Shown piece after piece: positions 34,339 to 42,991 of a stretch of DNA of 64,000 nt. The stretch is taken from positions 248,001-312,000 of the forward strand of contig NZ_CP014619.1 in the NCBI RefSeq assembly GCF_002074055.1. Reading direction: 5' to 3'. This stretch comes from Frondihabitans sp. 762G35 (GTDB lineage Bacteria; Actinomycetota; Actinomycetes; Actinomycetales; Microbacteriaceae). Positions within the stretch are counted from its first letter, which is position 1; each line of letters begins with the position of its first letter. Both the position numbers and the translations under genes were made by a program. The notes below the pieces were generated by a model. That model did no database searches. It was not told the DNA's origin and saw only the letters and a list, made by a program, of their open reading frames with translations.

Positions 34339-35385
34339 ATGACGGATCAGACCGCCTCGCCCCTCCCGCCCCTCCGGAGCCGTGTCACCGCCCCCGAGCG
34401 GGTCGACCTCCCCGACGCCCGCGGGGACGTGACGTGGCGGCCGATGGTCCGGGAGGACGCCGTCGCCGTGCACGCCCTGCGCCGGGCATCCGGCCGGATC
34501 GACCACCCGGCCTACATCGTCACGCTGGAGGAGATCGAGCGCGACCTGGAGCGCTCCGAGATCGACCTCGTCCGAGACGCGGCCCTCGCGCAGGATGCCC
34601 AGGGCGAGATCGTCGCCTACGGCAGCGTGGTCCTGCTCTCGTCGCAGAGCACTCTCGTCCGAAGCGTACTGGACGGGGCCGTGCATCCTGCGCGACGCCG
34701 GGAGGGGATCGGGGAGCAGCTCCTCGCCTGGCAGGAGCAGCGCGCCCTGCAGCAGCTCGCGACGTCCGAGAAGACGCTGCCCGGCTGGATCCTGTCCTTC
34801 GCGGACGAGCGGGCCGAAGGTGCCCTGGCGTTGTTCTCGAAGCGAGGGTTCGAGTTCAAGCGCTGGTGGCTGGAGCTCTCCCGCGACCTGGCGGAGCCGC
34901 TCCCGGTGGTGCCCCTCGACGACGCGGTGCGAGTGGTGCCGGTCACCGACGAGTGGTCGGAGCGGATCCGGGAGGCCCGCAACGACGTCTTCCGCGACCA
35001 CTGGGGGTCGCAGCCGATCCCGGCCGACACCTGGGCCGACCTGATGGGCCTCCCGATCGCGCGGCCCGACCTGTCGTGGCTCGCGGTCGACCGGGCGACC
35101 GACGAGATCGTCGCGTTCGTCCTGACGACGGTCAACGAGGAGGAGTGGGAGCAGGTGGGCTTCTCGCACGGCTACGTCGAGTACGTCGGGGTGCGGCGGA
35201 CCTTCCGGGGTCGGGGGATCGCGCAGGCGCTCCTCGTGCACGCGCTCGGCGTCTACCGCGAGCGCGGTCTGGACCGGGCGGTGCTCGACGTCGACTCGGA
35301 GAGCCCGACCGGTGCCGTGGGCCTCTACGAGCACCTCGGTTTCCGGGCCGTCAACCGCTCGGTGTCGCTCGTCCGCGAGTTCTAG
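34339..35385 (+). CDS. tandem GNAT-family N-acetyltransferase
   Basis: A 348-residue protein with two GNAT folds. The first acetyl-CoA loop is 'VHPARRREGIGEQLL' (about residues 115-129) and the second is 'VRRTFRGRGIAQALLVHALG' (about 287-306), each with the R/Q-x-x-G-x-G/A pattern. The C-terminal ending 'AVGLYEHLGFRAVNRSVSLV' is typical. Two-domain proteins of this kind include mycothiol synthase (MshD), but the overall sequence does not let me claim that. The substrate is unknown. It is monocistronic between the rpoC terminator and the pilus cluster. Confidence 0.85.
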   Translation: MTDQTASPLPPLRSRVTAPERVDLPDARGDVTWRPMVREDAVAVHALRRASGRIDHPAYIVTLEEIERDLERSEIDLVRDAALAQDAQGEIVAYGSVVLLSSQSTLVRSVLDGAVHPARRREGIGEQLLAWQEQRALQQLATSEKTLPGWILSFADERAEGALALFSKRGFEFKRWWLELSRDLAEPLPVVPLDDAVRVVPVTDEWSERIREARNDVFRDHWGSQPIPADTWADLMGLPIARPDLSWLAVDRATDEIVAFVLTTVNEEEWEQVGFSHGYVEYVGVRRTFRGRGIAQALLVHALGVYRERGLDRAVLDVDSESPTGAVGLYEHLGFRAVNRSVSLVREF

Positions 35386-35411
35386 GCCGCCGCCGCCGCC
35401 GCCATCGAGCC

Positions 35412-35431
35412 GCCACCCCCGCAGGGGTGGC
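35412..35431 (+). terminator. hairpin after the GNAT gene, possible terminator
   Basis: GCCACCCC (35412-35419) pairs perfectly with GGGGTGGC (35424-35431) across a CGCA loop. It could end the GNAT transcript or lie in the pilB leader. Smaller inverted repeats follow up to 35500, and no clear promoter for pilB could be fixed in this 165-base gap. Confidence 0.5.
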
Positions 35432-35550
35432 ACTCCCATTGGGATATGGCCCCCCGCGACGCGCCGGGGGAAGCTTGCCTCGCCCGGAACTCGAGCCGGG
35501 TAGGGCTGCGCAGACCGTCTCGGCACAGCCCCCGTCCTAGGAGGTAGCGC

Positions 35551-37218
35551 ATGGCGTCGATGACCGAGATCCTGATCCTGCACGGACTCCTGCCCATCGA
35601 GCAGCTCGACCTGATGTCGAACCCTTCGGACGAGGAGGCGTCGGTCCGCGACCTGCTCGCGCGCGGGATCGTCTCCGAGCTGCAGATCGCCAAGGCCCGT
35701 GCGGCCGCCGCGAACATGAACTTCGTCGAGCTCCTCGACTACCCGGTCGACCGCAACGCGGTCACGGCCGTCTCCGCCGCCGTCTGCCGCCGCCACGGCG
35801 CCCTGCCGATCGCGATCATCGGCGGGGAGCTGCAGGTCGCCGTGAGCGACCCGGGCAACGTGTTCGCCCTCGACGACGTGCGCGCCGCCTCCCGCCTGCC
35901 CATCCAGTGGGTCATGGCGGAGAAGGGCGACCTCAAGACCGCCATCGACCGGTACATCCGCGCCGACGACGAGCTGAACGACCTCACCTCCACGCTGGAG
36001 GAGGAGAACACGGCGTCCGAGCAGTCGTCGATGGATCTCGGCAGCGGCCCCGACGACGACGTCCCGATCGTCCGCTTCGTCAACCTCCTCGTCAGCCAGG
36101 CCATCACCGACCAGGCCTCCGACATCCACATCGAACCGGGCGAGAACGAGGTGCGGGTCCGCTACCGCATCGACGGCGTCCTCCACGAGATGCAGCCCGC
36201 CCCGAAGAGCATCCAGAACGGCGTGATCTCGCGCCTGAAGATCATGAGCGACATCGACATCGCCGAGCGTCGCAAGCCCCAGGATGGCCGCATGTCGGTC
36301 CGCCACGGCAACCGCCAGATCGACCTCCGCGTGGCCACGCTGCCGACGGTGTGGGGCGAGAAGGTCGTCATGCGGATCCTCGACAACTCGAACACGTCGA
36401 TGAGCCTCCGCGACCTCAACCTCCTCGAGCGCAACTTCGACGTCTACGCCGAGTCGTACTCGAAGCCGTACGGGATGATCCTCGTGACCGGGCCGACCGG
36501 ATCCGGCAAGTCGACCACGCTCTACACGACGCTCAACGCCGTCGCGCGGCCCGAGATCAACGTCATCACGGTCGAGGACCCGGTCGAGTACCGGATGCCC
36601 GGGATCAACCAGGTCCAGGTCAACCCGAAGGCGGGCCTGACGTTCGCGAGCGCTCTGCGGAGCATCCTGCGGTCCGACCCCGACGTCGTCCTCCTCGGTG
36701 AGATCCGCGACCACGAGACGGCGCAGATCGCCATCGAGGCGTCGCTGACCGGCCACCTCGTGCTCTCGACGCTGCACACGAACGACGCACCCAGCGCCAT
36801 CGTCCGCCTCACCGAGATGGACATCGAGCCGTTCCTCGTCGGCAGCGCCCTCGACTGCGTTGTCGCTCAGCGCCTCGCCCGCCGCCTCTGCGACCGGTGC
36901 AAGCGCCCCGCCGACTACACGCCCATGCACCTCAACGCCCTGAAGTTCCACATCGATCCGGACCTCGCGCCGCCCGTCATCTTCGAGCCGGTCGGCTGCC
37001 AGTCGTGCTCGAACACCGGCTACCGCGGCCGCGTGGCCCTGCACGAGGTCATGGCCGTCTCCGAGGACATCGAACGCCTCGCCGTCAAGCGCGCCTCGAG
37101 CGCCGAGATCGGCCGACTCGCCCAGGAGCAGGGCATGTTGACCCTCCGTCAGGACGGCTGGGAGAAGGCCAAGCAGGGCCTCACCAGCGTCGAAGAGATC
37201 CTCCGCGTCGTCGCCTAG
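35551..37218 (+). CDS. pilB: PilB, type IV pilus extension ATPase
   Basis: PilB/GspE-type hexameric ATPase that powers pilus extension from the cytoplasm. In the 555-residue protein, residues 1-140 are an N-terminal regulatory (GspE_N/MshEN-like) domain. The ATPase core has Walker A GPTGSGKST at 314-322. The Asp box is 'VITVEDPVEYRMPGINQVQV', Walker B is 'DPDVVLLGEIRDHETAQIAI', and the His box is 'LVLSTLHTNDAPSAIVRLTE'. A tetracysteine zinc site (CDRC and CQSC, about 448-490) is typical of PilB and absent from PilT. AGGAGGT at 35539-35545 fixes ATG 35551. It is the first gene of the pilus cluster. Confidence 0.95.
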   Translation: MASMTEILILHGLLPIEQLDLMSNPSDEEASVRDLLARGIVSELQIAKARAAAANMNFVELLDYPVDRNAVTAVSAAVCRRHGALPIAIIGGELQVAVSDPGNVFALDDVRAASRLPIQWVMAEKGDLKTAIDRYIRADDELNDLTSTLEEENTASEQSSMDLGSGPDDDVPIVRFVNLLVSQAITDQASDIHIEPGENEVRVRYRIDGVLHEMQPAPKSIQNGVISRLKIMSDIDIAERRKPQDGRMSVRHGNRQIDLRVATLPTVWGEKVVMRILDNSNTSMSLRDLNLLERNFDVYAESYSKPYGMILVTGPTGSGKSTTLYTTLNAVARPEINVITVEDPVEYRMPGINQVQVNPKAGLTFASALRSILRSDPDVVLLGEIRDHETAQIAIEASLTGHLVLSTLHTNDAPSAIVRLTEMDIEPFLVGSALDCVVAQRLARRLCDRCKRPADYTPMHLNALKFHIDPDLAPPVIFEPVGCQSCSNTGYRGRVALHEVMAVSEDIERLAVKRASSAEIGRLAQEQGMLTLRQDGWEKAKQGLTSVEEILRVVA

Positions 37219-37256
37219 CGGCCGACCGTTTCCGACCACCACCGAATGGACCCCCG

Positions 37257-38990
37257 ATGAGCGACCCGATCTACGACCTGCCGGACCCCGACGGCACGAA
37301 GCGCCCGGTCTACTCCCTCGACGACGCCTCCGAGGCGGAGGCCGCAGGAGGCTGGTCCCCAGCCCCCGTGGGCAGCCGCCGCTGGCTGCGCGAGCAGGAC
37401 GAGGCGGACGACTTCGACGACGACGCCCCCTCGGGCACCGGACGTGCCACGCCGACGTGGGAGATCCCGTCGTCGATCGCCGACCTCGACGACATCGATC
37501 CGACGCGCGCGCCCGAGTCGCCGCACGTCTTCGACCTCCCCTCGCCCCGTCAGAGCGCGCCGCCGGCCTGGCCCGCGTCGTCGTTCCCCGCGGCCGAGTC
37601 GTGGTCGGCACCCGCCCCCGCGGCGGAGCCGGTGGCGCCCGCCCAGCAGCCGGCCGCCTCGTTCCCGCCGCCGGAGGTGCCGCAGGCGTCCTGGGCCGCA
37701 CCGACACCGGTCGACCAGGCTCCTGACCCTTCGTCGTTCGTCGCGCCCCAGGGCGCCTCGCACGTCGCGGCCGCCGAGGTCCCCGCCGCCCCGGTCGCCC
37801 CGCCGACCGCCGCCTCGTCCATCGCGCTGAGCCAGCACGCCCTGACCCAGGCGGACCACGACCTCATCGAGGCCCTCTGCCAGGTCGTCCTCCAGGGCGG
37901 CTCCGACCTCCACATCACGGTCGACGCCCCGCCGAGCATCCGCATCGACGGACACCTGCAGCCCGTCCTGTCGACCCTGCCCTGGGACCGCGAGAAGGTC
38001 CGTCGGGCCCTGTCGAGCCTCCTGTCGGCCGACCGCCAGCGCGAGTTCCAGACGCAGCTCGAGCTCGACTTCGCCTACTCGCTCTCGGAGGACTCGCGGT
38101 TCCGCGTGAACTTCTACCAGCAGCGCGGCGTCCTCGGCGCCGTGTTCCGCCTCATCCCGACCGAGATCAAGACGCTCGAGCAGCTCGGCATGGACCCCGC
38201 GGTGTCGAAGTTCGCCGGCCTGCCGCGCGGCCTGGTCCTCGTGACGGGGCCGACCGGATCCGGCAAGTCGACGACCCTCGCCGCCCTGATCGACCTCGTC
38301 AACCGCACCCGCGCCGACCACATCGTGACCGTCGAGGATCCGATCGAGTTCATCCACCAGCACAAGCGCGCGCTCGTCAACCAGCGCGAGGTCGGTTCCG
38401 ACACGCACAGCTTCGCGAACGCGCTGAAGCACGTGCTGCGCCAGGACCCCGACGTCATCCTGATCGGCGAGCTCCGCGACCTCGAGACCATCTCCGTCGC
38501 CCTCACCGCCGCCGAGACGGGCCACCTGGTCTTCGCGACCCTCCACACGCAGGATGCAGCGCAGACCATCGACCGCGTCATCGACGTGTTCCCACCCCAC
38601 CAGCAGGACCAGGTCCGCACGCAGCTGGCCTCCACCCTCCAGGGCGTCGTCTGCCAGACCCTCGTGCCGCGCGCCACGGGCCGGGGCCGGATCGTCGCCA
38701 CCGAGATCATGATGATGACCCCCGCGGTCGGGAACCTCATCCGCGAGGGCAAGACCTACCAGATCTCCTCGTCGATGCAGGCCGGTCGCGACCTCGGCAT
38801 GCACACCATGGACCAGGATCTCGCCGAGCTCGTCAACACCGGCAAGGTGACGCTCAAGGCCGCCATGGACAAGGTCCACGACACCGAGGGCTTCCACCGC
38901 CTCGTCACGCGCACCGACACCGGTGCGTCGCAGGGTCTCGCCGCCGGCGGGATCGACTTCGGAGACGCCTTCTCGGGGAGCGACCACTGA
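37257..38990 (+). CDS. pilT: PilT, type IV pilus retraction ATPase with long N-terminal extension
   Basis: PilT pulls pili back by depolymerisation. Residues ~200-577 are a standard PilT with Walker A at 331-339, 'RTRADHIVTVEDPIEFIHQH', 'QDPDVILIGELRDLETISVA' and 'LVFATLHTQDAAQTIDRVID'. The PilT-specific 'VGNLIREGKTYQISSSMQ' is also present. It lacks the tetracysteine of PilB. Residues 1-195 are an acidic, then Pro/Ala-rich disordered extension not found in usual PilT (about 345-370 residues). The start at ATG 37257 is followed by acidic 'MSDPIYDLPDPDGTKRPVYS', and a later start inside the Pro-rich part is possible but has no ribosome binding site advantage. Confidence 0.93.
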   Translation: MSDPIYDLPDPDGTKRPVYSLDDASEAEAAGGWSPAPVGSRRWLREQDEADDFDDDAPSGTGRATPTWEIPSSIADLDDIDPTRAPESPHVFDLPSPRQSAPPAWPASSFPAAESWSAPAPAAEPVAPAQQPAASFPPPEVPQASWAAPTPVDQAPDPSSFVAPQGASHVAAAEVPAAPVAPPTAASSIALSQHALTQADHDLIEALCQVVLQGGSDLHITVDAPPSIRIDGHLQPVLSTLPWDREKVRRALSSLLSADRQREFQTQLELDFAYSLSEDSRFRVNFYQQRGVLGAVFRLIPTEIKTLEQLGMDPAVSKFAGLPRGLVLVTGPTGSGKSTTLAALIDLVNRTRADHIVTVEDPIEFIHQHKRALVNQREVGSDTHSFANALKHVLRQDPDVILIGELRDLETISVALTAAETGHLVFATLHTQDAAQTIDRVIDVFPPHQQDQVRTQLASTLQGVVCQTLVPRATGRGRIVATEIMMMTPAVGNLIREGKTYQISSSMQAGRDLGMHTMDQDLAELVNTGKVTLKAAMDKVHDTEGFHRLVTRTDTGASQGLAAGGIDFGDAFSGSDH

Positions 38991-40216
38991 TGGCCACCGC
39001 ACTCACCTACGCCTACCGCGGCCGCGACGCCGCCGGCAAGGTCGTCAAGGGCAAGGTCGAGGCGTCCAGCGAGGGCGCCGTCGTCACCCGTCTCCGCACC
39101 ATGGGCGTCTCGCCGATCGCGATCTCGGAGTCGTCGACGACGGGACTGCAGCGCGAGATCTCCATCCCGGGCTTCACCAAGGGCGTCAAGCTCAAGGACC
39201 TCGCGATCATGAGCCGCCAGATGGCGACGATGATCGGCTCCGGCCTGTCGCTCCTGCGGACCCTGTCGATCCTCGCCGAGCAGACCGAGAACCCGCGGCT
39301 GGCGAAGATCCTCTCGGAGATCCGCGAGGACGTCGAGACCGGTGTCTCGTTCTCCGACGCCGTCGGCAAGCACAAGCAGGACCTCCCCCCGATCATGATC
39401 AACATGGTCCGCGCCGGAGAGACGGGCGGATTCCTCGAGGGCGCCCTCGACTCGCTCGCCACCAACTTCGAGAAGGAGGTCAAGCTCGTCGGCACCATCA
39501 AGTCGGCGATGACCTACCCGGTCGTCGTGCTGGTGATGTCGCTGGTGGCGGTGGTGGTGATGCTGACGTTCATCGTTCCCATCTTCAGCAGCATGTTCTC
39601 GTCGCTGGGCGGCAAGCTGCCGCTCCCGACGCAGCTCCTCGTCTACGCCTCGCACGCCATGGTCTACGTGATCCCCATCGGGCTCGTCGTGGGCATCGCG
39701 TTCGGCGCCTGGTGGCGGGTGAACAAGAACACCGACCGGGTCCGATCCATCGTCGACCCGCTCAAGCTGAAGCTCCCCGTCTTCGGCCCCCTGATGACCA
39801 AGATCGCCATCGCCCGGTTCAGCCGGAACTTCTCGAACATGATCGGCGCCGGCGTCCCCATCCTGACGGCCCTCCGCATAGTCGGCGACGTCTCCGGCAA
39901 CTGGGTGCTCCGGAAGGCCCTCGTCGAGGTGGCCGAGTCGGTCCGGCAGGGCGAGTCCATCGCCACGCCGCTCACCGAGGCGGCCGTCTTCCCGGCGATG
40001 GTCACGCAGATGATCTCCGTCGGCGAGGACTCCGGGTCGCTCGAGACGATGCTGATGAAGATCGCCGACTTCTACGACGCGGAGGTGCAGGCCACCACGG
40101 AGGCGCTCACGTCGCTGATCGAGCCGCTCCTCATCGCCTTCCTCGGCGTCGTCGTCGGAGGCATGATCGTCGCCCTCTACCTGCCCATCTTCAAGATCAC
40201 GTCGCTCATCCACTGA
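38990..40216 (+). CDS. pilC: PilC, type IV pilus inner-membrane platform protein
   Basis: PilC (GspF family) is the membrane platform turned by PilB and PilT. The 408-residue protein has two T2SSF domains ('MSRQMATMIGSGLSLLRTLS' and 'RFSRNFSNMIGAGVPILTAL'). It has three transmembrane helices (about residues 170-195, 220-243 and 375-400). Typical motifs 'MINMVRAGETGGFLEGALDS' and 'VTQMISVGEDSGSLETMLMK' are intact. It overlaps pilT by one base, so the B-T-C motor set is translated together. The first pilin gene starts 28 bases later. Confidence 0.95.
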   Translation: MATALTYAYRGRDAAGKVVKGKVEASSEGAVVTRLRTMGVSPIAISESSTTGLQREISIPGFTKGVKLKDLAIMSRQMATMIGSGLSLLRTLSILAEQTENPRLAKILSEIREDVETGVSFSDAVGKHKQDLPPIMINMVRAGETGGFLEGALDSLATNFEKEVKLVGTIKSAMTYPVVVLVMSLVAVVVMLTFIVPIFSSMFSSLGGKLPLPTQLLVYASHAMVYVIPIGLVVGIAFGAWWRVNKNTDRVRSIVDPLKLKLPVFGPLMTKIAIARFSRNFSNMIGAGVPILTALRIVGDVSGNWVLRKALVEVAESVRQGESIATPLTEAAVFPAMVTQMISVGEDSGSLETMLMKIADFYDAEVQATTEALTSLIEPLLIAFLGVVVGGMIVALYLPIFKITSLIH

Positions 40217-40244
40217 GCCGCTCAGCACGAACGGAATTGCAGCC

Positions 40245-40730
40245 ATGCCCCCTCGACCTCTCATCGACCTCGTCCACCGCCGGAAACCTCGACCGGACGG
40301 GGACGACGACGGGTTCACGCTGATCGAGCTCCTGGTCGTCGTCATCATCATCGGGATCCTGGCGGCGATCGCCATCCCGGTCTACCTCGGCGTGCAGAAC
40401 AACGCGAAGGACTCCAGCGCCCAGTCCGACCTCGGCAACCTCAAGACGGCCGTGGTGAGCTACCAGACGACGAACGGCTCCGCGGTCGCGACGACCAAGA
40501 CGACCTGGTCGTCGGCCGGGACGCCGCTGACGGCGGAGCTCGCGAAGTCCGGGGCGACCCAGGGGCAGAACACGACGAGCCTGACGTTCTATCCGTCGGC
40601 CACCGGCTTCTGCGTTCTGGCCATCAGCAAGTCGGGGACGAGCTTCGCTGCGACCGATCAGATCGGCGTGGCCAAGGGCTCCTGCACGGCCGCCGGCGTC
40701 TACCAGACGGCCCTCGTCACGACTCCCTGA
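40245..40730 (+). CDS. pilA: type IV pilin (major pilin candidate 1)
   Basis: A 161-residue type IVa prepilin. The leader of 23 residues ends at Gly23, cut by the prepilin peptidase, and the mature protein starts FTLIEL with Glu5 conserved. The hydrophobic helix (residues 24-50) is identical from Gly23 to Lys55 to that of the next pilin. The globular C-terminal domain is Thr/Ser-rich and has two Cys (in GFCVLAI and GSCTAA), which probably form the D-region disulfide. It is the last gene of the pilB-T-C unit and is followed by a perfect hairpin. The ribosome binding site is weak. Confidence 0.93.
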   Translation: MPPRPLIDLVHRRKPRPDGDDDGFTLIELLVVVIIIGILAAIAIPVYLGVQNNAKDSSAQSDLGNLKTAVVSYQTTNGSAVATTKTTWSSAGTPLTAELAKSGATQGQNTTSLTFYPSATGFCVLAISKSGTSFAATDQIGVAKGSCTAAGVYQTALVTTP

Positions 40731-40750
40731 GCGGGTTCCGCTCCGCCGTG

Positions 40751-40781
40751 AGCCCCGCCGACCCCCGTGGTCGGCGGGGCT
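40751..40781 (+). terminator. terminator after pilin 1
   Basis: Bases 40751-40763 and 40769-40781 form a perfect 13-bp GC-rich stem with a CCCGT loop, followed by TCTCTG. It begins 20 bases after the pilin stop and would separate the motor/pilin-1 unit from pilin 2. Confidence 0.85.
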
Positions 40782-40905
40782 TCTCTGTGCCCCGTTCGGG
40801 GCGACCTCGACGATCTAGCAACCACCCCCTCATCAGGGGTTCTCCCGCACCGCGCGCGCCCCGGACTGGGGTCACGAAAACGCCGAAAACCCCCCGGAGG
40901 AGGGA

Positions 40906-40934
40906 TTGGGGGTCGCTTGATCGCCAAATAACGT
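40906..40934 (+). promoter_or_regulatory. promoter of pilin 2
   Basis: TTGGGG at 40906-40911 and TAACGT at 40929-40934 are separated by 17 bp. Initiation near 40941 would give a ~60-nt leader beginning directly with a 7-bp hairpin. It lies downstream of the pilin-1 terminator, where an independent promoter is needed. Confidence 0.5.
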
Positions 40935-40941
40935 CTCTCTT

Positions 40942-40958
40942 GGCAGGCAGAGCTTGCC
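40942..40958 (+). other. 5'-end hairpin of the pilin-2 mRNA
   Basis: GGCAGGC (40942-40948) pairs with GCTTGCC (40952-40958) across an AGA loop, with one G-U pair. If the start is near 40941 the hairpin caps the 5' end and could stabilise the message. This is inference from position. Confidence 0.4.
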
Positions 40959-40999
40959 TCCACCTCCCTCCCCATCCCCCTTCCCCGAAACGGACAATC

Positions 41000-41479
41000 A
41001 TGTACTTCACGCTCATGGGCAAGCTCAACGCTCGCCGCAAGAACATCGCCGAGCAGGACGACAAGGGCTTCACCCTCATCGAGCTCCTCGTCGTCGTGAT
41101 CATCATCGGCATCCTCGCCGCGATCGCCATCCCCGTGTACCTGGGCGTGCAGAACAACGCCAAGAACTCGGGCACGCAGTCGGACATCACGAACGTCAAG
41201 ACGGCCGTCGTGTCGCTGCAGACGAACAACGGCGCGCTCCCCACGAAGTGGACCGCCGTCGTCACCTCGCCGACCGGCTTCCCGATCGCCCAGACCGGCG
41301 GCGCCACGACCGACTTCCCCAACGCCGGAGCCACGCTCAGCTCGAGCACGACGTCGCTGAACTACGGCCCGACCGGCACCTCGGGTGACTTCTGCATCAT
41401 CGGCATCAGCAAGGGTGGCGGCACGTTCTACGCGACCTCCACCGCGGGCGTCAGCACCACCGCCTGCACCATCTCCTAA
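41000..41479 (+). CDS. pilA: type IV pilin (major pilin candidate 2)
   Basis: A 159-residue prepilin, with a leader again of 23 residues (basic, ending DDKG) and mature start FTLIEL with Glu5. The N-terminal helix equals that of pilin 1 through Lys55. The globular part is clearly different (Gly/Thr-rich) but keeps two C-terminal Cys (DFCIIGI and ACTIS). It is flanked by its own promoter and a perfect 14-bp terminator hairpin, which suggests high separate expression. An alternative ATG at 41015 would shorten the leader by five residues. It is either the major pilus subunit or an alternate one. Confidence 0.93.
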   Translation: MYFTLMGKLNARRKNIAEQDDKGFTLIELLVVVIIIGILAAIAIPVYLGVQNNAKNSGTQSDITNVKTAVVSLQTNNGALPTKWTAVVTSPTGFPIAQTGGATTDFPNAGATLSSSTTSLNYGPTGTSGDFCIIGISKGGGTFYATSTAGVSTTACTIS

Positions 41480-41490
41480 CACCCCTCGTC

Positions 41491-41522
41491 TCAGGGCGGA
41501 CACCCCGCGGTGTCCGCCCTGA
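41491..41522 (+). terminator. terminator after pilin 2
   Basis: Bases 41491-41504 and 41509-41522 form a perfect 14-bp stem with loop CCGC, starting 12 bases after the stop. A U-run is absent, as with the other hairpins here. It may also protect the 3' end of the pilin mRNA. Confidence 0.85.
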
Positions 41523-41593
41523 AGCGCGATCCACCCACAGCACCCCACCCAGACTTCCCCGCCCGACGCCTCACCCGAAGGAGGTGAACCACC

Positions 41594-42991
41594 GTGAAGA
41601 CCATCCGCAGGATCCTCGGCCTCGACCTCCCCGACGAGCGGACCGACGCCGGCCTCACCATCGTCGAGGTCGTCGTGGCGATGCTCGTCTTCGCGGTGAT
41701 CACCGTCGGGGCCATCGCGGCCGTCGGGACCGTCCTCACGATGACGGGCGACAGCAGGAGCCGCGAGGTCGCGGCCAACCTCGCCGCCCAGGACGTCGAC
41801 CGGGCCCGCAGCACGCCCGATGTGTTCGACGTCCAGTCGACGACGACCCCCGTCGTCTCCCAGCAGAACGGCACCACCTACAAGCTCACCCGTAATGTCA
41901 ACTGGGTCAGCACGAGCGGGATCTCCTCCCAGTGCGGCGCCGGCGGCGGGGCGCTCCTCTACAAGCAGGTCAACACGACCGTGACCTGGGGCTCCGGCTC
42001 CTCGGCCCAGAGCACGTCGACCAACACCCTCCTCGCGCCGAACAGCAAGATCAACGACCCCGACTTCGGGACGATCCTCGTGACCGTCCAGTCGGGTGTC
42101 GGCCTCGGCTCGACGTCCGGTGTCTCGGTGACTATCGCGCCCGACTCGAGCGTGGCCTCGAACACGGCCGTCTCCCTCGCGGCGCAGCCGGACGCCACCG
42201 ACGCCAACGGCTGCGCGTTCGCCCTCAAGGTGACCCCCGGCAGCTACACCGTCACCCTCTCCTACTCGGGCGCGCAGTACCGCGACCAGGCGCAGAGCGC
42301 GACCCCGAGCCAGTCCGTCAGCGTGGGGGCAGGAGGCTCGGCGTCGGCGATCTTCGCGTACGACCCCGCGGCGATCTACTCGATGCAGTACGCCAGCAAC
42401 TACGCCCCGGGCGGCGCCACTCTCCCCTCGAACCTCGCCACCAGCTTCCTGAGCAACCTGCCCCAGTACACGGCGACGACGCCGGCCCTGACGCAGTACG
42501 TCAGCCCGTCCCAGGGCGGATACCAGGCGCTCGCGGGCCGCTACGCGCCGGCCACGGCCGCGCAGAGCTGCGTCGACACCGACCCCGAGGCCTGGCCCAA
42601 GGGATCGGGCAACACCACCGGCAAGCGCCAGCCGCTCGTCTCCGCGCAGCCGGCCGACACCCAGCCGATGAACGTCGCCATGGGCGTGATCCGCGTCAAC
42701 GTCGCCTCCAACGTCCGCTTCGTCACCCTCTCGTCGACGTCGCCCCTGGGCGACGATCCCGGCTGCAACATCGCGCAGACCTACGTGTATCCCGTCGTCC
42801 CGACGGTGTCGGGCACGCAGTACCAGGTGACTCTCGCCGTCCCGTTCGGCACCTGGACCGTGGCCACGCAGACCACCTCCGGCGGTCTCTACAGCGGTGT
42901 CCTCTTCACGAACATCACCCCGCTGACCACGGGCCAGACGGCGTTCAGCCTCGCGCTGAACAAGGTCATGCTCGATCCGAGGACGAAATGA
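41594..42991 (+). CDS. PilV-like minor pilin with a large C-terminal domain
   Basis: A 465-residue protein starting at GTG 41594 after AAGGAGGT (41578-41585). Residues 1-20 are a class III leader ending DAG, and the mature start LTIVEVVVAMLVFAVITVGA has Glu5 and a hydrophobic helix like PilV. The body is far longer than usual PilV (about 150-200). It has a beta-rich, Ser/Thr-rich region with a possible carboxypeptidase-regulatory-like or Ig-like fold ('VQSGVGLGSTSGVSVTIAPD', 'CAFALKVTPGSYTVTLSYSG'). It is likely to sit at the pilus tip. It overlaps the next gene by 4 bases. Confidence 0.8.
   Translation: MKTIRRILGLDLPDERTDAGLTIVEVVVAMLVFAVITVGAIAAVGTVLTMTGDSRSREVAANLAAQDVDRARSTPDVFDVQSTTTPVVSQQNGTTYKLTRNVNWVSTSGISSQCGAGGGALLYKQVNTTVTWGSGSSAQSTSTNTLLAPNSKINDPDFGTILVTVQSGVGLGSTSGVSVTIAPDSSVASNTAVSLAAQPDATDANGCAFALKVTPGSYTVTLSYSGAQYRDQAQSATPSQSVSVGAGGSASAIFAYDPAAIYSMQYASNYAPGGATLPSNLATSFLSNLPQYTATTPALTQYVSPSQGGYQALAGRYAPATAAQSCVDTDPEAWPKGSGNTTGKRQPLVSAQPADTQPMNVAMGVIRVNVASNVRFVTLSSTSPLGDDPGCNIAQTYVYPVVPTVSGTQYQVTLAVPFGTWTVATQTTSGGLYSGVLFTNITPLTTGQTAFSLALNKVMLDPRTK

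Noticed and set aside
40800-40990. A possible c-di-GMP riboswitch before pilin 2
   Set aside because: The interval lacks the conserved GEMM core and tetraloop/receptor pattern. Only simple hairpins are seen.
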